From contig JAFSHE010000237.1 in NCBI GenBank assembly GCA_017440445.1, positions 1-19,366 on the forward strand: 19,366 bases of DNA, given 5' to 3'. This DNA comes from Oscillospiraceae bacterium. GTDB taxonomy: Bacteria; Bacillota_A; Clostridia; Oscillospirales; Ruminococcaceae. The first letter of the stretch is position 1. Each line of letters starts with the position of its first letter. This document shows positions 1-6,966 of the stretch, one piece after another. A program made the translations under genes and the position numbers. The notes beneath the pieces are model-generated. The model made no database searches and was not told the DNA's origin. It saw nothing but the letters and a program-made list of their open reading frames with translations.

Positions 1-581
1 ATTCCTCCCGTTGCGAGGATGACTGAGTTTGCGCAGTAGTATTCGTGTCCCTCGGGAGAGAGGATATCAGCGAAGAACATTCCGTCCTCTCTTTCAAGGC
101 GGCACAGCACGGAGTTGTTCACCACCGTTACGTTTTTAAGCTGCTGCACGCTTTCGATAAGGCTTGTTTCTATCTCGTATCCTGTGGAGTCCTTGTGGTG
201 GGCTATCCTGCGGCGGGAGTGTCCGCCCTCTCTTGTCAGGGAGATGCTTCCGTTGTCCTTGTGGTCAAACTCAACGCCGTACTTGTCCTGGAGGGTCTGC
301 ACGTCAGTGGGACCCTGCTCCACGAGGATACGGACATTATCGAGATTGTTCTTATAATGTCCTGCTATCAGGGTATCCTGTATATGCAGGTCGTAGCTGT
401 CGTTTTCCTTGTCCATAACGGCGGCTACACCACCCTGTGCCAGTGCGGAGTTGCACAGCGTAAGCTCACGCTTGCACAGCATAAGGATATCAAGGTCGCT
501 GTCGAGATTGAGAGCGGCATAGATACCCGAGATACCTGTACCGACTATCATTACATCAAATCTGCGGAATTTCAAAGCCAT
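1..581 (-). CDS. nadB: L-aspartate oxidase, N-terminal part (runs off left edge)
   Basis: This is the first 193 codons of a leftward gene whose 3' end lies outside the window. NadB oxidises L-aspartate to iminoaspartate with FAD, the first step of de novo NAD synthesis, and feeds quinolinate synthase NadA. The protein starts MALKFRRFDVMIVGTGISG, a Rossmann FAD-binding loop (GTGISG, about residues 14-19). It continues with the family block NSALAQGGVAAV (about 44-55), then a TREGGHSRRRIAHHKDSTG segment typical of the aspartate oxidase / succinate dehydrogenase flavoprotein family, and SVILATGG just before the edge. The serine-alanine-glutamine-glycine-glycine run and RREGGHS-like motif favour NadB over fumarate reductase. 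The start at 581 is supported by GAAAGG about 5 bases upstream. nadA and nadC would be expected to the left, but this cannot be seen. Confidence 0.9.
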   Translation of the reverse strand, partial: MALKFRRFDVMIVGTGISGIYAALNLDSDLDILMLCKRELTLCNSALAQGGVAAVMDKENDSYDLHIQDTLIAGHYKNNLDNVRILVEQGPTDVQTLQDKYGVEFDHKDNGSISLTREGGHSRRRIAHHKDSTGYEIETSLIESVQQLKNVTVVNNSVLCRLEREDGMFFADILSPEGHEYYCANSVILATGG

Positions 582-593
582 CAGCCTTTCTTT

Positions 594-663
594 ACGGAGC
601 TTGTCCGTTTCGTTGTGCCGCTTATGCGGCGGGATATATCGTTTTAACGGACGTATCGTCCGT
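594..663. other. Three inverted repeats in the nadB 5' region
   Basis: Three short stem-loops lie just upstream of nadB: ACGGA-GCTTG-TCCGT (594-608), GCCGC-TTAT-GCGGC (617-630) and the perfect dyad ACGGACG-TAT-CGTCCGT (647-663). The first and third share the ACGGA/TCCGT arms. They may be mRNA leader structure or, for the third, a repressor operator. No clear nadB promoter could be assigned. Confidence 0.4.
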
Positions 664-708
664 ATGATTTTCGTTGATAAAACAGTGAGTGAGCTTTCAT
701 GCCACTAC

Positions 709-737
709 TTGACATGAAAATAAAAAATTGCTATAAT
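709..737 (+). promoter_or_regulatory. Consensus sigma-A promoter of hflX
   Basis: A perfect TTGACA (709-714) and a perfect TATAAT (732-737) are separated by exactly 17 bp. Transcription should start at about 743-746, which is at or next to the ATG of the short leader ORF, and about 95 bases before the hflX start codon. Confidence 0.9.
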
Positions 738-745
738 ATAGAGCA

Positions 746-793
746 ATGTGTATAAACTGGCTTACTGCCATCAGCTCACGCATGGCAGGGTAA
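746..793 (+). CDS. Possible 15-residue leader peptide of hflX
   Basis: The ORF ATG at 746 to TAA at 791 encodes MCINWLTAISSRMAG. The predicted transcription start (about 743-746) leaves no room for a Shine-Dalgarno site, so translation would have to be leaderless. The ORF spans a 7-bp hairpin (765-771 with 782-788), and its stop codon lies three bases before a second hairpin (796-820). This is the geometry of an attenuator peptide. hflX-type genes are known to be antibiotic-induced through leader attenuation in some Gram-positives (Listeria HflXr). Whether this peptide is made is an inference. Confidence 0.35.
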   Translation: MCINWLTAISSRMAG

Positions 794-836
794 GTGCCGA
801 AACTCCGTTACAGTATCGGCTGTTGCGAAAAGGAGT
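765..836 (+). promoter_or_regulatory. Structured hflX leader with alternative hairpins
   Basis: Hairpin 1 is CTGCCAT (765-771) with ATGGCAG (782-788). Hairpin 2 is GCCGA (796-800) with TCGGC (816-820), extended across one mismatch by ACT/AGT. GGCA (784-787) can instead pair with TGCC (795-798), which would break both. ACTCC at 802-806, part of hairpin 2, is complementary to GGAGT (832-836), the hflX Shine-Dalgarno. No U-run follows, so control would be on translation rather than by termination. Confidence 0.4.
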
Positions 837-840
837 ATAT

Positions 841-2076
841 ATGGAAGAAAAAATTTCAACAAAAGCTATTTTAGTCAGCGCCGATACAGGCGAGTATGAC
901 TGCGAGTCCTCCATGGACGAGCTTGCGGAGCTTGCAAAGACCGCAGGCGCTGAGGAGCTTGCCCGTGTTATCCAGAAGCGTGGCGCTTATGAGAGCGCTA
1001 CCGTTATCGGTGAGGGAAAGCTGGAGGAGGTAAAGGAGCTGTGCGGCTCACTGGGAGCGGAGCTTCTTATATTTGACTGCGAGCTTACCGCCTCACAGAT
1101 AAGGAATATCGAGGAGATAACCGATGTACGTGTTATCGACCGCACCATGCTGATACTGGATATCTTCGCAGGCAGAGCGGTCTCCCGTGAGGGTAAACTT
1201 CAGGTAGAGCTTGCTCAGCTTCGTTATCGTCTGCCAAGACTGATGGGAATAGGTGCGTCGCTGTCAAGACTTGGCGGTGGTATAGGCACCAGAGGTCCCG
1301 GTGAAACTCAGCTTGAAACGGACAGACGTCACATCCGCCGCCGTATCGACAAGCTCTCTGCTGAGCTTAAGGAGCTTGAGGAGCGCCGTGGCTACACCCG
1401 TAACCGCCGCAAAAAGGACAGCGTGCAGGTGGGCGCTATCGTTGGTTATACAAACGCAGGAAAATCCACGCTGCTTAATCTCCTGACAGGAGCGGGCGTG
1501 CTTGCCGAGGATAAGCTGTTTGCAACGCTTGACCCCACATCGAGAGCGATAGAGCTTCCCGATGGAAGAAGTCTGCTCATGGTGGATACCGTAGGACTTA
1601 TCCGCCGTCTGCCGCATCACCTTGTGGAGGCGTTCAAATCAACGCTTGAGGAGGCTGCATGTGCGGATATCATAATCCACGTATGCGACGCATCCGACCC
1701 CGAGGCCGCCGAAAAGGCAGAGGTGACGCTGAAAACGCTTGCAGACCTTGGCGCTGCGGAGATACCCGTTGTTACCGTGCTGAATAAGTGCGACAAGCTG
1801 GAGGAAAACATCCCCGAAAACGATACTACCGTAAGAATAAGCGCACTTAAATCTCAGGGAATAGACCGACTTCTCGAGGTCATTGCGAAAAACCTGCCCG
1901 AAAGCGCAAAGCGCATGAAGCTGCTGCTTCCCTATGCAAAGGGCGGACTTACAGCGGTCATCCGTGAAAACGGAAAGGTCTTTTCCGAGGAGTACACCGA
2001 AAACGGAATACTTGTTGACGCACTGGTTGACAAACTGAATATCAAGCAGATGAGCGAATATGAGATAACCGAATAA
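841..2076 (+). CDS. hflX: GTPase HflX (ribosome-splitting factor)
   Basis: This 411-residue protein has the two-domain layout of HflX: an N-terminal HflX domain with glycine-rich loop (GGGIGTRGPGETQLETDRR) and helical linker, then an Obg/Era-type G domain. G motifs are visible: P-loop GYTNAGKST (from about residue 202), DTVG (249) and NKCD (315), with a SALKSQG G5 loop after it. HflX binds the 50S subunit and splits stalled 70S ribosomes, and homologues give macrolide/lincosamide tolerance. The reading frame is open back to a GTG at 748. The ATG at 841 is chosen because AAAAGGAG lies directly upstream and the protein then begins MEEKIS at the family N-terminus. It is monocistronic, with its own perfect promoter and a strong terminator, and a structured leader suggests translational control. 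Confidence 0.95.
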   Translation: MEEKISTKAILVSADTGEYDCESSMDELAELAKTAGAEELARVIQKRGAYESATVIGEGKLEEVKELCGSLGAELLIFDCELTASQIRNIEEITDVRVIDRTMLILDIFAGRAVSREGKLQVELAQLRYRLPRLMGIGASLSRLGGGIGTRGPGETQLETDRRHIRRRIDKLSAELKELEERRGYTRNRRKKDSVQVGAIVGYTNAGKSTLLNLLTGAGVLAEDKLFATLDPTSRAIELPDGRSLLMVDTVGLIRRLPHHLVEAFKSTLEEAACADIIIHVCDASDPEAAEKAEVTLKTLADLGAAEIPVVTVLNKCDKLEENIPENDTTVRISALKSQGIDRLLEVIAKNLPESAKRMKLLLPYAKGGLTAVIRENGKVFSEEYTENGILVDALVDKLNIKQMSEYEITE

Positions 2077-2084
2077 GATTTTTT

Positions 2085-2119
2085 ACAGGGGCGGATAGAT
2101 GATATCCGCCCTTGTTTTT
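2085..2119 (+). terminator. Rho-independent terminator of hflX
   Basis: A 13-bp stem (2085-2097 with 2103-2115, one G-U pair, loop GATGA) with core GGGCGGATA / TATCCGCCC is followed by TTTTT. It lies between the convergent ends of hflX and galK. On the opposite strand the stem is followed by A's, so it is a poor terminator for galK. Confidence 0.85.
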
Positions 2120-2127
2120 GTAAGGTT

Positions 2128-3381
2128 TTAGTTTTCGAGAGTTACTGCTGTACCGCCGATGGGTCTTACGGCAAGAACATGACAGGAGCCTGCACCGAAT
2201 ACCTTTTCGATGTTCATCTTGAACTGCTGAAGGTCGTCCAGCGGAACAAATGCCTGGATAGTACCTGCGAAGCCGCCGCCGTGAACTCTGCATGCGCCCT
2301 TGCGGTGGAGAGAATACTCAGCCACGTTCAGCGCAATGCTGAGGCACTGATGCTGCACATCGGAGCATGCGTAGATGTTCTGGAGATACTTGTAGGAGCT
2401 GTCGCCGCTCTCCTTTACGCTGCCGAGGAAGTCAGCAAAATTACCCTGCTTGAGTGCATGTACCAGCTTGTCTACACGCTCGTTTTCGTCATAGAAGTGG
2501 ATAGCTCTCAGCACTGCTCTGTCACCGAACTTATTTCTCAGCAGGTTGATGTTCAGCATGATATCAGCCTTTGCTATCTCACGCAGATGCTCGCATCCGA
2601 AGTAGGCAGCGATTGCCTTCATCTCGGTGGGGATGGATGCGTACTCGTCGGTCAGGTCAGCATGGTCGCCCTTTGCGTCAACTATGCACAGTGCGTGACC
2701 GAACTTCTCAAAATCAGCAGGTACTGCCTCAATGATGGGAGAGGAAGTGTCCTTGAAATCTATTGCGATAAAGCCGCCCACTGAGGACGCCATCTGGTCC
2801 ATAAGTCCCGAGGGCTTGCCAAAGTAGACATTCTCTGCAAACTGGGATATCTGTGCGATCTTTACGGGGCTTATACCGCCGCCGTTGAACATGTGGGAGA
2901 GGATAGTGCCTACCAGTACCTCGAATGCCGCAGAGGAGGAAAGTCCGCTGCCCTTCATTACATCGGAGGTGGTGTAAGCACGGAAGCCGCCTATCTTGTG
3001 GCCTTCCTTCACGAACTTTGCCGCAACGCCTCTGATAAGTGAAGCGGAGGTGTTCTTTTCCTCGGGTACTACCTCAAGCTGAGAAAGGTCGATGCTGTCC
3101 TCGGGGAAGCCCTCGGATTTAATCGTGATGCGGTTGTCATCGGTAGGCTCTGCCACCGCGATAACATCAAGGTTTACGCTCGCTGCGAATACCTTTCCGC
3201 AGTTGTGGTCGGTGTGGTTTCCGCATATCTCGGTCCTGCCGGGTGCGGAGAAGTAGCGGACCTCGCCCTCGGAGCTGAAATACTCTCTGAAGCTCTCGGT
3301 CGCCTTTATATAGCGCTGCTTCTGAGCCTCAACCTGTGCGTCGGGGTAGATATCCTTTAATGTGGAGATGATAGGTTTCAT
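2128..3381 (-). CDS. galK: Galactokinase (GHMP kinase family)
   Basis: This 417-residue protein phosphorylates galactose at C1 with ATP, the entry step of the Leloir pathway. It shows the galactokinase signature GRTEICGNHTDHN (residues 48-60), the GHMP ATP-binding loop GSGLSSSAA (144-152), the catalytic Asp in SGLMDQM (D195) and the C-terminal GGGFAGTI motif (about residue 370). The open frame reaches back to 3474, but that would overlap rodA by 41 bases. The ATG at 3381 has AAAGGA upstream, and the protein then starts at the family N-terminus (MKPIISTLKD). It lies 52 bases downstream of rodA on the same strand, so it is probably co-transcribed. No galT or galE is nearby. A related sugar-1-kinase specificity (for example for another aldose) cannot be excluded from sequence alone. 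Confidence 0.9.
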   Translation of the reverse strand: MKPIISTLKDIYPDAQVEAQKQRYIKATESFREYFSSEGEVRYFSAPGRTEICGNHTDHNCGKVFAASVNLDVIAVAEPTDDNRITIKSEGFPEDSIDLSQLEVVPEEKNTSASLIRGVAAKFVKEGHKIGGFRAYTTSDVMKGSGLSSSAAFEVLVGTILSHMFNGGGISPVKIAQISQFAENVYFGKPSGLMDQMASSVGGFIAIDFKDTSSPIIEAVPADFEKFGHALCIVDAKGDHADLTDEYASIPTEMKAIAAYFGCEHLREIAKADIMLNINLLRNKFGDRAVLRAIHFYDENERVDKLVHALKQGNFADFLGSVKESGDSSYKYLQNIYACSDVQHQCLSIALNVAEYSLHRKGACRVHGGGFAGTIQAFVPLDDLQQFKMNIEKVFGAGSCHVLAVRPIGGTAVTLEN

Positions 3382-3433
3382 GATGTGAATCCTTTCTTGT
3401 TTGTCTTTATTCTCATGGAGAGCTTGGTCTCCT

Positions 3434-4573
3434 TTAGTCCTTTTCTTCGTAGAACATGTGCCGTTTTTTCTCACGGTGGGTATTTATGCTGAGTACAGGT
3501 CCTATCGACACGTACATCATTACCATTGAAGTACCGCCTGTACTGAGGAACGGCAGCGGGATGCCGATTACAGGTATCAGCGAGATAACTACTCCGATGT
3601 TGATTATGCAGTGGAAGGTCATCATGGCGAATGCGCCGATGCATATCATCTTTCCGAGCAGGTCCTGCGCCGAGGATGCATTTGACAGCAGCTTAAGGCA
3701 CAGTGAGGCAAGGGCTATCACCACTGCCATACAGCCGATAAAGCCCAGCGTCATGCCAATGTAGGAGAAGATGAAGTCGTTGTATATCTCGGGAACGTAG
3801 GTGAAGGAGTCTGACTCAAATCCGAGACCCTTCAGCTGTCCCGAGCCGATGGCTATCTTAGCCCTGTATTGCTGCAGGTAGACATCCAGTATCTCTGCCT
3901 GCTGAAGCTCCTCGTCGAACAGCACCTCGAAGCGTATCTTGTGGTGGTCGCCCATTACGTAGTTCCATGCAACATACAGCACGGCGGGGACTGCTATCAC
4001 CGCAGTGAGGATGTATTTCCAGGATATTCCCGCTGCAAACAGCATGCAGATAAACACGAAAAGGAATACCAGTGCAGAGCCTGCGTCACCCTGAATGAGC
4101 ACCAGCAGGAACGGCGCAAATCCGTGAACGCACAGCAGCATCAGCCGCGGGAAGCTGTTTATCTTATCGCCCAGCTTTGCAATGTGCGCAGCCAGTGTCA
4201 GGATGTATGCTATCTTCAGTATCTCGGAGGGCTGTATCGAGATTATTCCGAGGTCGAGCCATGCAAGGTCGTCATCTCGTTTAAGTCCCAGTGGAGTGAA
4301 CAGCAGCAGCTGTAGTATCAGTGCCGCAGGAGCGTAGATGTACCAGAACTTCGCCATAAGGCGGTAATCTATCATGCCGATAACTATCGCACCGAAAAAA
4401 CCGATCACGGCTGCGATTATCTGCGTCTGCACATCGCTGTATTTGATAAAGCCGTTCTGATACAGCGTGAATACTATCACGATATCGAACGCTGTTATTG
4501 CGGCGCATATCAGCAGAAGAAGCTTATCGACCTTTTTGAAATAACCGCCCAGAAATTTAAGAACAGTTTTCAT
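3434..4573 (-). CDS. rodA: SEDS-family peptidoglycan polymerase, RodA type
   Basis: This 379-residue integral membrane protein has about ten hydrophobic helices. SEDS proteins polymerise lipid II glycan strands together with a class B penicillin-binding protein. Family motifs are in order: IQPSEILK (113-120), the LIQGDAGSAL loop with the expected catalytic Asp (D163), YRAKIAIGSGQLKGLGF (about 236-252), PEIYNDFIFSYIG (261-273) and GIPLPFLSTGGTS near the C-terminus. These fit RodA/FtsW; the short N-terminus and overall length lean to RodA. The start at 4573 has a modest AGGTAAT upstream. A promoter lies about 70-100 bases upstream, leaving a leader of about 60 bases. galK follows at 52 bases. 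No mreBCD or pbp2 gene is adjacent, so this may be an additional SEDS copy. Confidence 0.9.
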   Translation of the reverse strand: MKTVLKFLGGYFKKVDKLLLLICAAITAFDIVIVFTLYQNGFIKYSDVQTQIIAAVIGFFGAIVIGMIDYRLMAKFWYIYAPAALILQLLLFTPLGLKRDDDLAWLDLGIISIQPSEILKIAYILTLAAHIAKLGDKINSFPRLMLLCVHGFAPFLLVLIQGDAGSALVFLFVFICMLFAAGISWKYILTAVIAVPAVLYVAWNYVMGDHHKIRFEVLFDEELQQAEILDVYLQQYRAKIAIGSGQLKGLGFESDSFTYVPEIYNDFIFSYIGMTLGFIGCMAVVIALASLCLKLLSNASSAQDLLGKMICIGAFAMMTFHCIINIGVVISLIPVIGIPLPFLSTGGTSMVMMYVSIGPVLSINTHREKKRHMFYEEKD

Positions 4574-4642
4574 TTTTTATTACCTATATCTGTAACGTGA
4601 TAACACGAAAAATCGTCTTGTAAATCTATCTATACAAATACT

Positions 4643-4671
4643 ATTATATACTTTTTAGACGAAGTTTGCAA
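4643..4671 (-). promoter_or_regulatory. Probable promoter of rodA-galK
   Basis: On the minus strand TTGCAA (4671-4666) and TATAAT (4648-4643) are spaced 17 bp apart. The predicted start is about 4636, about 60 bases before rodA. Confidence 0.75.
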
Positions 4672-4683
4672 TAGAAATAACAG

Positions 4684-4762
4684 GTAAAAATCCCGTCTGA
4701 GAAAAATTCGCCATAACTAATAAAAATCCGAAGATTTATTGAAAATCTTCGGCGGGTTTTAC
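4684..4762. repeat. Nested inverted repeat between rodA and the Sel1-repeat gene
   Basis: An inner 10-bp perfect stem, CCGAAGATTT (4728-4737) with AAATCTTCGG (4743-4752), is enclosed by an outer imperfect arm: GTAAAA-AT-CCCG (4684-4695) with CGGGTTTTAC (4753-4762). Read on the minus strand, the inner hairpin is followed by ATTTTTATT and would work as a terminator blocking leftward transcription into the rodA promoter. No gene ends on that side, so its role is unclear. Confidence 0.6.
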
Positions 4763-4827
4763 TATTGTGAGGGAGCAAGGATTGTGTGCTGATTTAGTAT
4801 GAATATATGTTATTTTTGTGTCAAAAC

Positions 4828-4856
4828 TTGACATCAGATATTATATAAGGTATAAT
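4828..4856 (+). promoter_or_regulatory. Consensus promoter of the Sel1-repeat gene
   Basis: A perfect TTGACA (4828-4833) and a perfect TATAAT (4851-4856) lie 17 bp apart. The predicted start (about 4863) leaves a leader of about 20 bases before the ATG at 4885. Confidence 0.9.
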
Positions 4857-4884
4857 TAATAAAAACGTGATGGGAGTGATTTGT

Positions 4885-6885
4885 ATGGCGGAACTTATTT
4901 TGAAAAATAAAAACCGAGATGAATTATTTAGTATGGGAGAAAATTATTATAGAGGACAAGGGGTTGAAAAGGATAAATTTAAGGCTGTATTATGCTATAC
5001 AGAAGCTGCTGAACAAGGACATTTCGAAGCATTGATTATGTTGGGCAACTGTTTCTATTACGGTGATGGTGTAGCACAAAATTTTGATAAGGCTTTTTAC
5101 TGGCTAGATAAGGTGGTAAGTGACGACCTTTATTATATTGAGACTGATGGTTGCTTTCTATTGGGAGAATGTTATTATTGGGGTAGAGGTGTTAAACGAG
5201 ATTATTCCAAAGCTTTTGAGTGCTATAAAAAAGTAGTTTATGACTGCATTATGGATTTAAGCTTGTACAAAAGAGTTGCAAAATACTATTTGGGCTTTAT
5301 GTATATGCATGGTCAAGGTACAGAAAAAGATGATATAAAAGCAGTACAGATGTTTATCGAAAGTGCTGAGGGTGGACAAAAATATGCGCAGTATGAACTT
5401 GCCCAATGCTATATGAAAGGTGTAGGAATACAAAAGGATTGCAAAAAGGCAATAGATTGGTTTATAAAATCAGGTAAGAACGGGTATAGCAAGGCTTATT
5501 ATGAGCTCGGGCGGTATTATGCAATCGGGATTGAGCTTGAAAAAAATGCAGACGAAGCTATGAAATATTTCACAGCAGCTGCCGAGATCGGTAACGATGA
5601 CGCAAAGAAAGCTATCGCTGATTATCGTGCAGCGGGCAGGTTTAATTTTAACTCTGCTTGTAGTAACAGTGAAGCTGACAACATCTCTGACAATTCTTCG
5701 TCTGAAGGCTACATAAAGAAAGAAGAAGTTGATAGGATAACTGCCGAAAACGAAGCGCTTAAAAAGTTAAAGAAGCAGCAGGAGAAAGAAATCTCAAGGC
5801 TGAAAAAGCAGCAAGAGCAGGAAAGGGCTTCTGGATCTTCCGTTTCGCTGGATGATATATACAATCAGAACGATATGATCATCAATAATCAGAAGTCTAT
5901 TCTTGCAAGGCAGAACAAAACGCAGTCAACGATCGAACGAAATGCGGCGGATATCAGAAACGATATAAGCGATATAAAGGGTCAACTGTCCGCTATACAG
6001 GTCTATATGACCAAGAAGCTGCCGACGATCATCGCTGAAAACAGACAGATACTGCAGAAGAATATTCAGAAAAACGCTGCCGATACAGAACGTTATATTA
6101 CAGAATTCTGCTCTGAAATCACGGATAAAATCGTTGAGCAGACAGGTCAGCAGGACGAACTGAAGAACAAGGTAAAGGCAGAGTTGATAAATAAGCTGGG
6201 CAAGGGTATTTGGAATTCTCTTGAAGAAATAACCAAGAACCGTCTGATTGCAGCAAGGGTATTTTGGGAGAGTAGTAAGGAGATATCTGGTGAGGATTTC
6301 GACTACTGCGGTGTATGCGTTAGTGTGGCTTCTGCTTTAGAAAAAGAGCTTCTCAGGTATTTTTATACGGGCTTTCAACAATATCTTGAGGACGAAAATA
6401 TCCCTCTTCAGGATTGGCCGTACCTGTTGTCGTATTACGATAGTAAGAATCACAAAATGAAAAAATACAATAAAGACAAGTTTTCTATAGGCAATTTGCC
6501 GTTTATCTTCGGAAGAACACCAAAAGATAAAGCTATAACTCAGGATAAGCTTCAGAATTTAAACTGTTTACGAAATCAATATCTTGAAAAAATTGTAAAG
6601 GACACTTACTTGAAAAAAACCGAATGCAAGCAGGCGTCCGATTGCTTTACAAAAGATATGTTCGGTTTAGGCAGTGGATTGGTAAAGCAGGTCGATCAGA
6701 TATGCGGGAAATACCGTAATCCCGCTGCTCATGGCGGTAGGATATATAAAGATATGGCGCTGGCTTGCTGTGACAGGATAATCGGTAAGCTTGAAGCGCA
6801 GCAGTATACGGATGAAATAGACAGTATAATTAAGCAAATATATGCGTTGATAGATATACATAAAGCTGAAAAATACTGTAAATAG
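4885..6885 (+). CDS. Sel1-repeat / coiled-coil protein with HEPN-like C-terminus
   Basis: This 666-residue, apparently soluble protein has no signal peptide or membrane helix. Residues about 13-252 hold about six Sel1-like repeats (recurring YYxGxGVxKDxxKAxxxYxxAAExG pattern), which usually bind proteins. Residues about 272-318 are a charged coiled coil rich in K, E and Q. A further long helical stretch rich in N, Q and I runs to about 435. The C-terminal domain (about 435-666) has a helix with SALEKELLRYFY and then YRNPAAHGG. R611 and H616 fit the R-x4-H motif of HEPN domains, many of which are RNases in toxin and phage-defence proteins. The ATG at 4885 is chosen over GTG 4867 because GGGAG lies 8-12 bases upstream. 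The gene stands alone with its own promoter and terminator and is AT-rich at both ends. Function unknown; the HEPN call is a motif-level inference. Confidence 0.75.
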   Translation: MAELILKNKNRDELFSMGENYYRGQGVEKDKFKAVLCYTEAAEQGHFEALIMLGNCFYYGDGVAQNFDKAFYWLDKVVSDDLYYIETDGCFLLGECYYWGRGVKRDYSKAFECYKKVVYDCIMDLSLYKRVAKYYLGFMYMHGQGTEKDDIKAVQMFIESAEGGQKYAQYELAQCYMKGVGIQKDCKKAIDWFIKSGKNGYSKAYYELGRYYAIGIELEKNADEAMKYFTAAAEIGNDDAKKAIADYRAAGRFNFNSACSNSEADNISDNSSSEGYIKKEEVDRITAENEALKKLKKQQEKEISRLKKQQEQERASGSSVSLDDIYNQNDMIINNQKSILARQNKTQSTIERNAADIRNDISDIKGQLSAIQVYMTKKLPTIIAENRQILQKNIQKNAADTERYITEFCSEITDKIVEQTGQQDELKNKVKAELINKLGKGIWNSLEEITKNRLIAARVFWESSKEISGEDFDYCGVCVSVASALEKELLRYFYTGFQQYLEDENIPLQDWPYLLSYYDSKNHKMKKYNKDKFSIGNLPFIFGRTPKDKAITQDKLQNLNCLRNQYLEKIVKDTYLKKTECKQASDCFTKDMFGLGSGLVKQVDQICGKYRNPAAHGGRIYKDMALACCDRIIGKLEAQQYTDEIDSIIKQIYALIDIHKAEKYCK

Positions 6886-6924
6886 ACTTGGTGTCCAGCA
6901 TGTTTTTTGATTTCCTAATGTAAC

Positions 6925-6954
6925 AAGAGGACGGTTTTGCTCCGTCCTCTTTTA
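6925..6954 (+). terminator. Terminator of the Sel1-repeat gene
   Basis: The perfect 10-bp stem AAGAGGACGG / CCGTCCTCTT (6925-6934, 6942-6951, loop TTTTGCT) is followed by TTTATATT. It lies between convergent genes; the minus-strand tail (GTTACATT) is weaker but may also end the leftward sensor gene. Confidence 0.8.
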
Positions 6955-6966
6955 TATTGATAATTG

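Noticed and set aside
45..647. 200-codon open frame on the plus strand
   Set aside because: It is antisense to nadB, whose minus-strand frame has clear FAD-binding and aspartate oxidase motifs; the plus-strand translation shows no recognisable domain.
582..708. NAD riboswitch upstream of nadB
   Set aside because: The hairpins do not resemble a riboswitch fold I know; they are reported only as inverted repeats.
748..840. 31-residue N-terminal extension of HflX from GTG 748
   Set aside because: No ribosome binding site precedes GTG 748, it is only a few bases from the transcription start, and the ATG at 841 has AAAAGGAG and the family N-terminus.
3382..3474. 31-residue N-terminal extension of GalK overlapping rodA
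   Set aside because: The extension is lysine-rich with no homology-like character; the ATG at 3381 has a Shine-Dalgarno and matches the usual GalK start.
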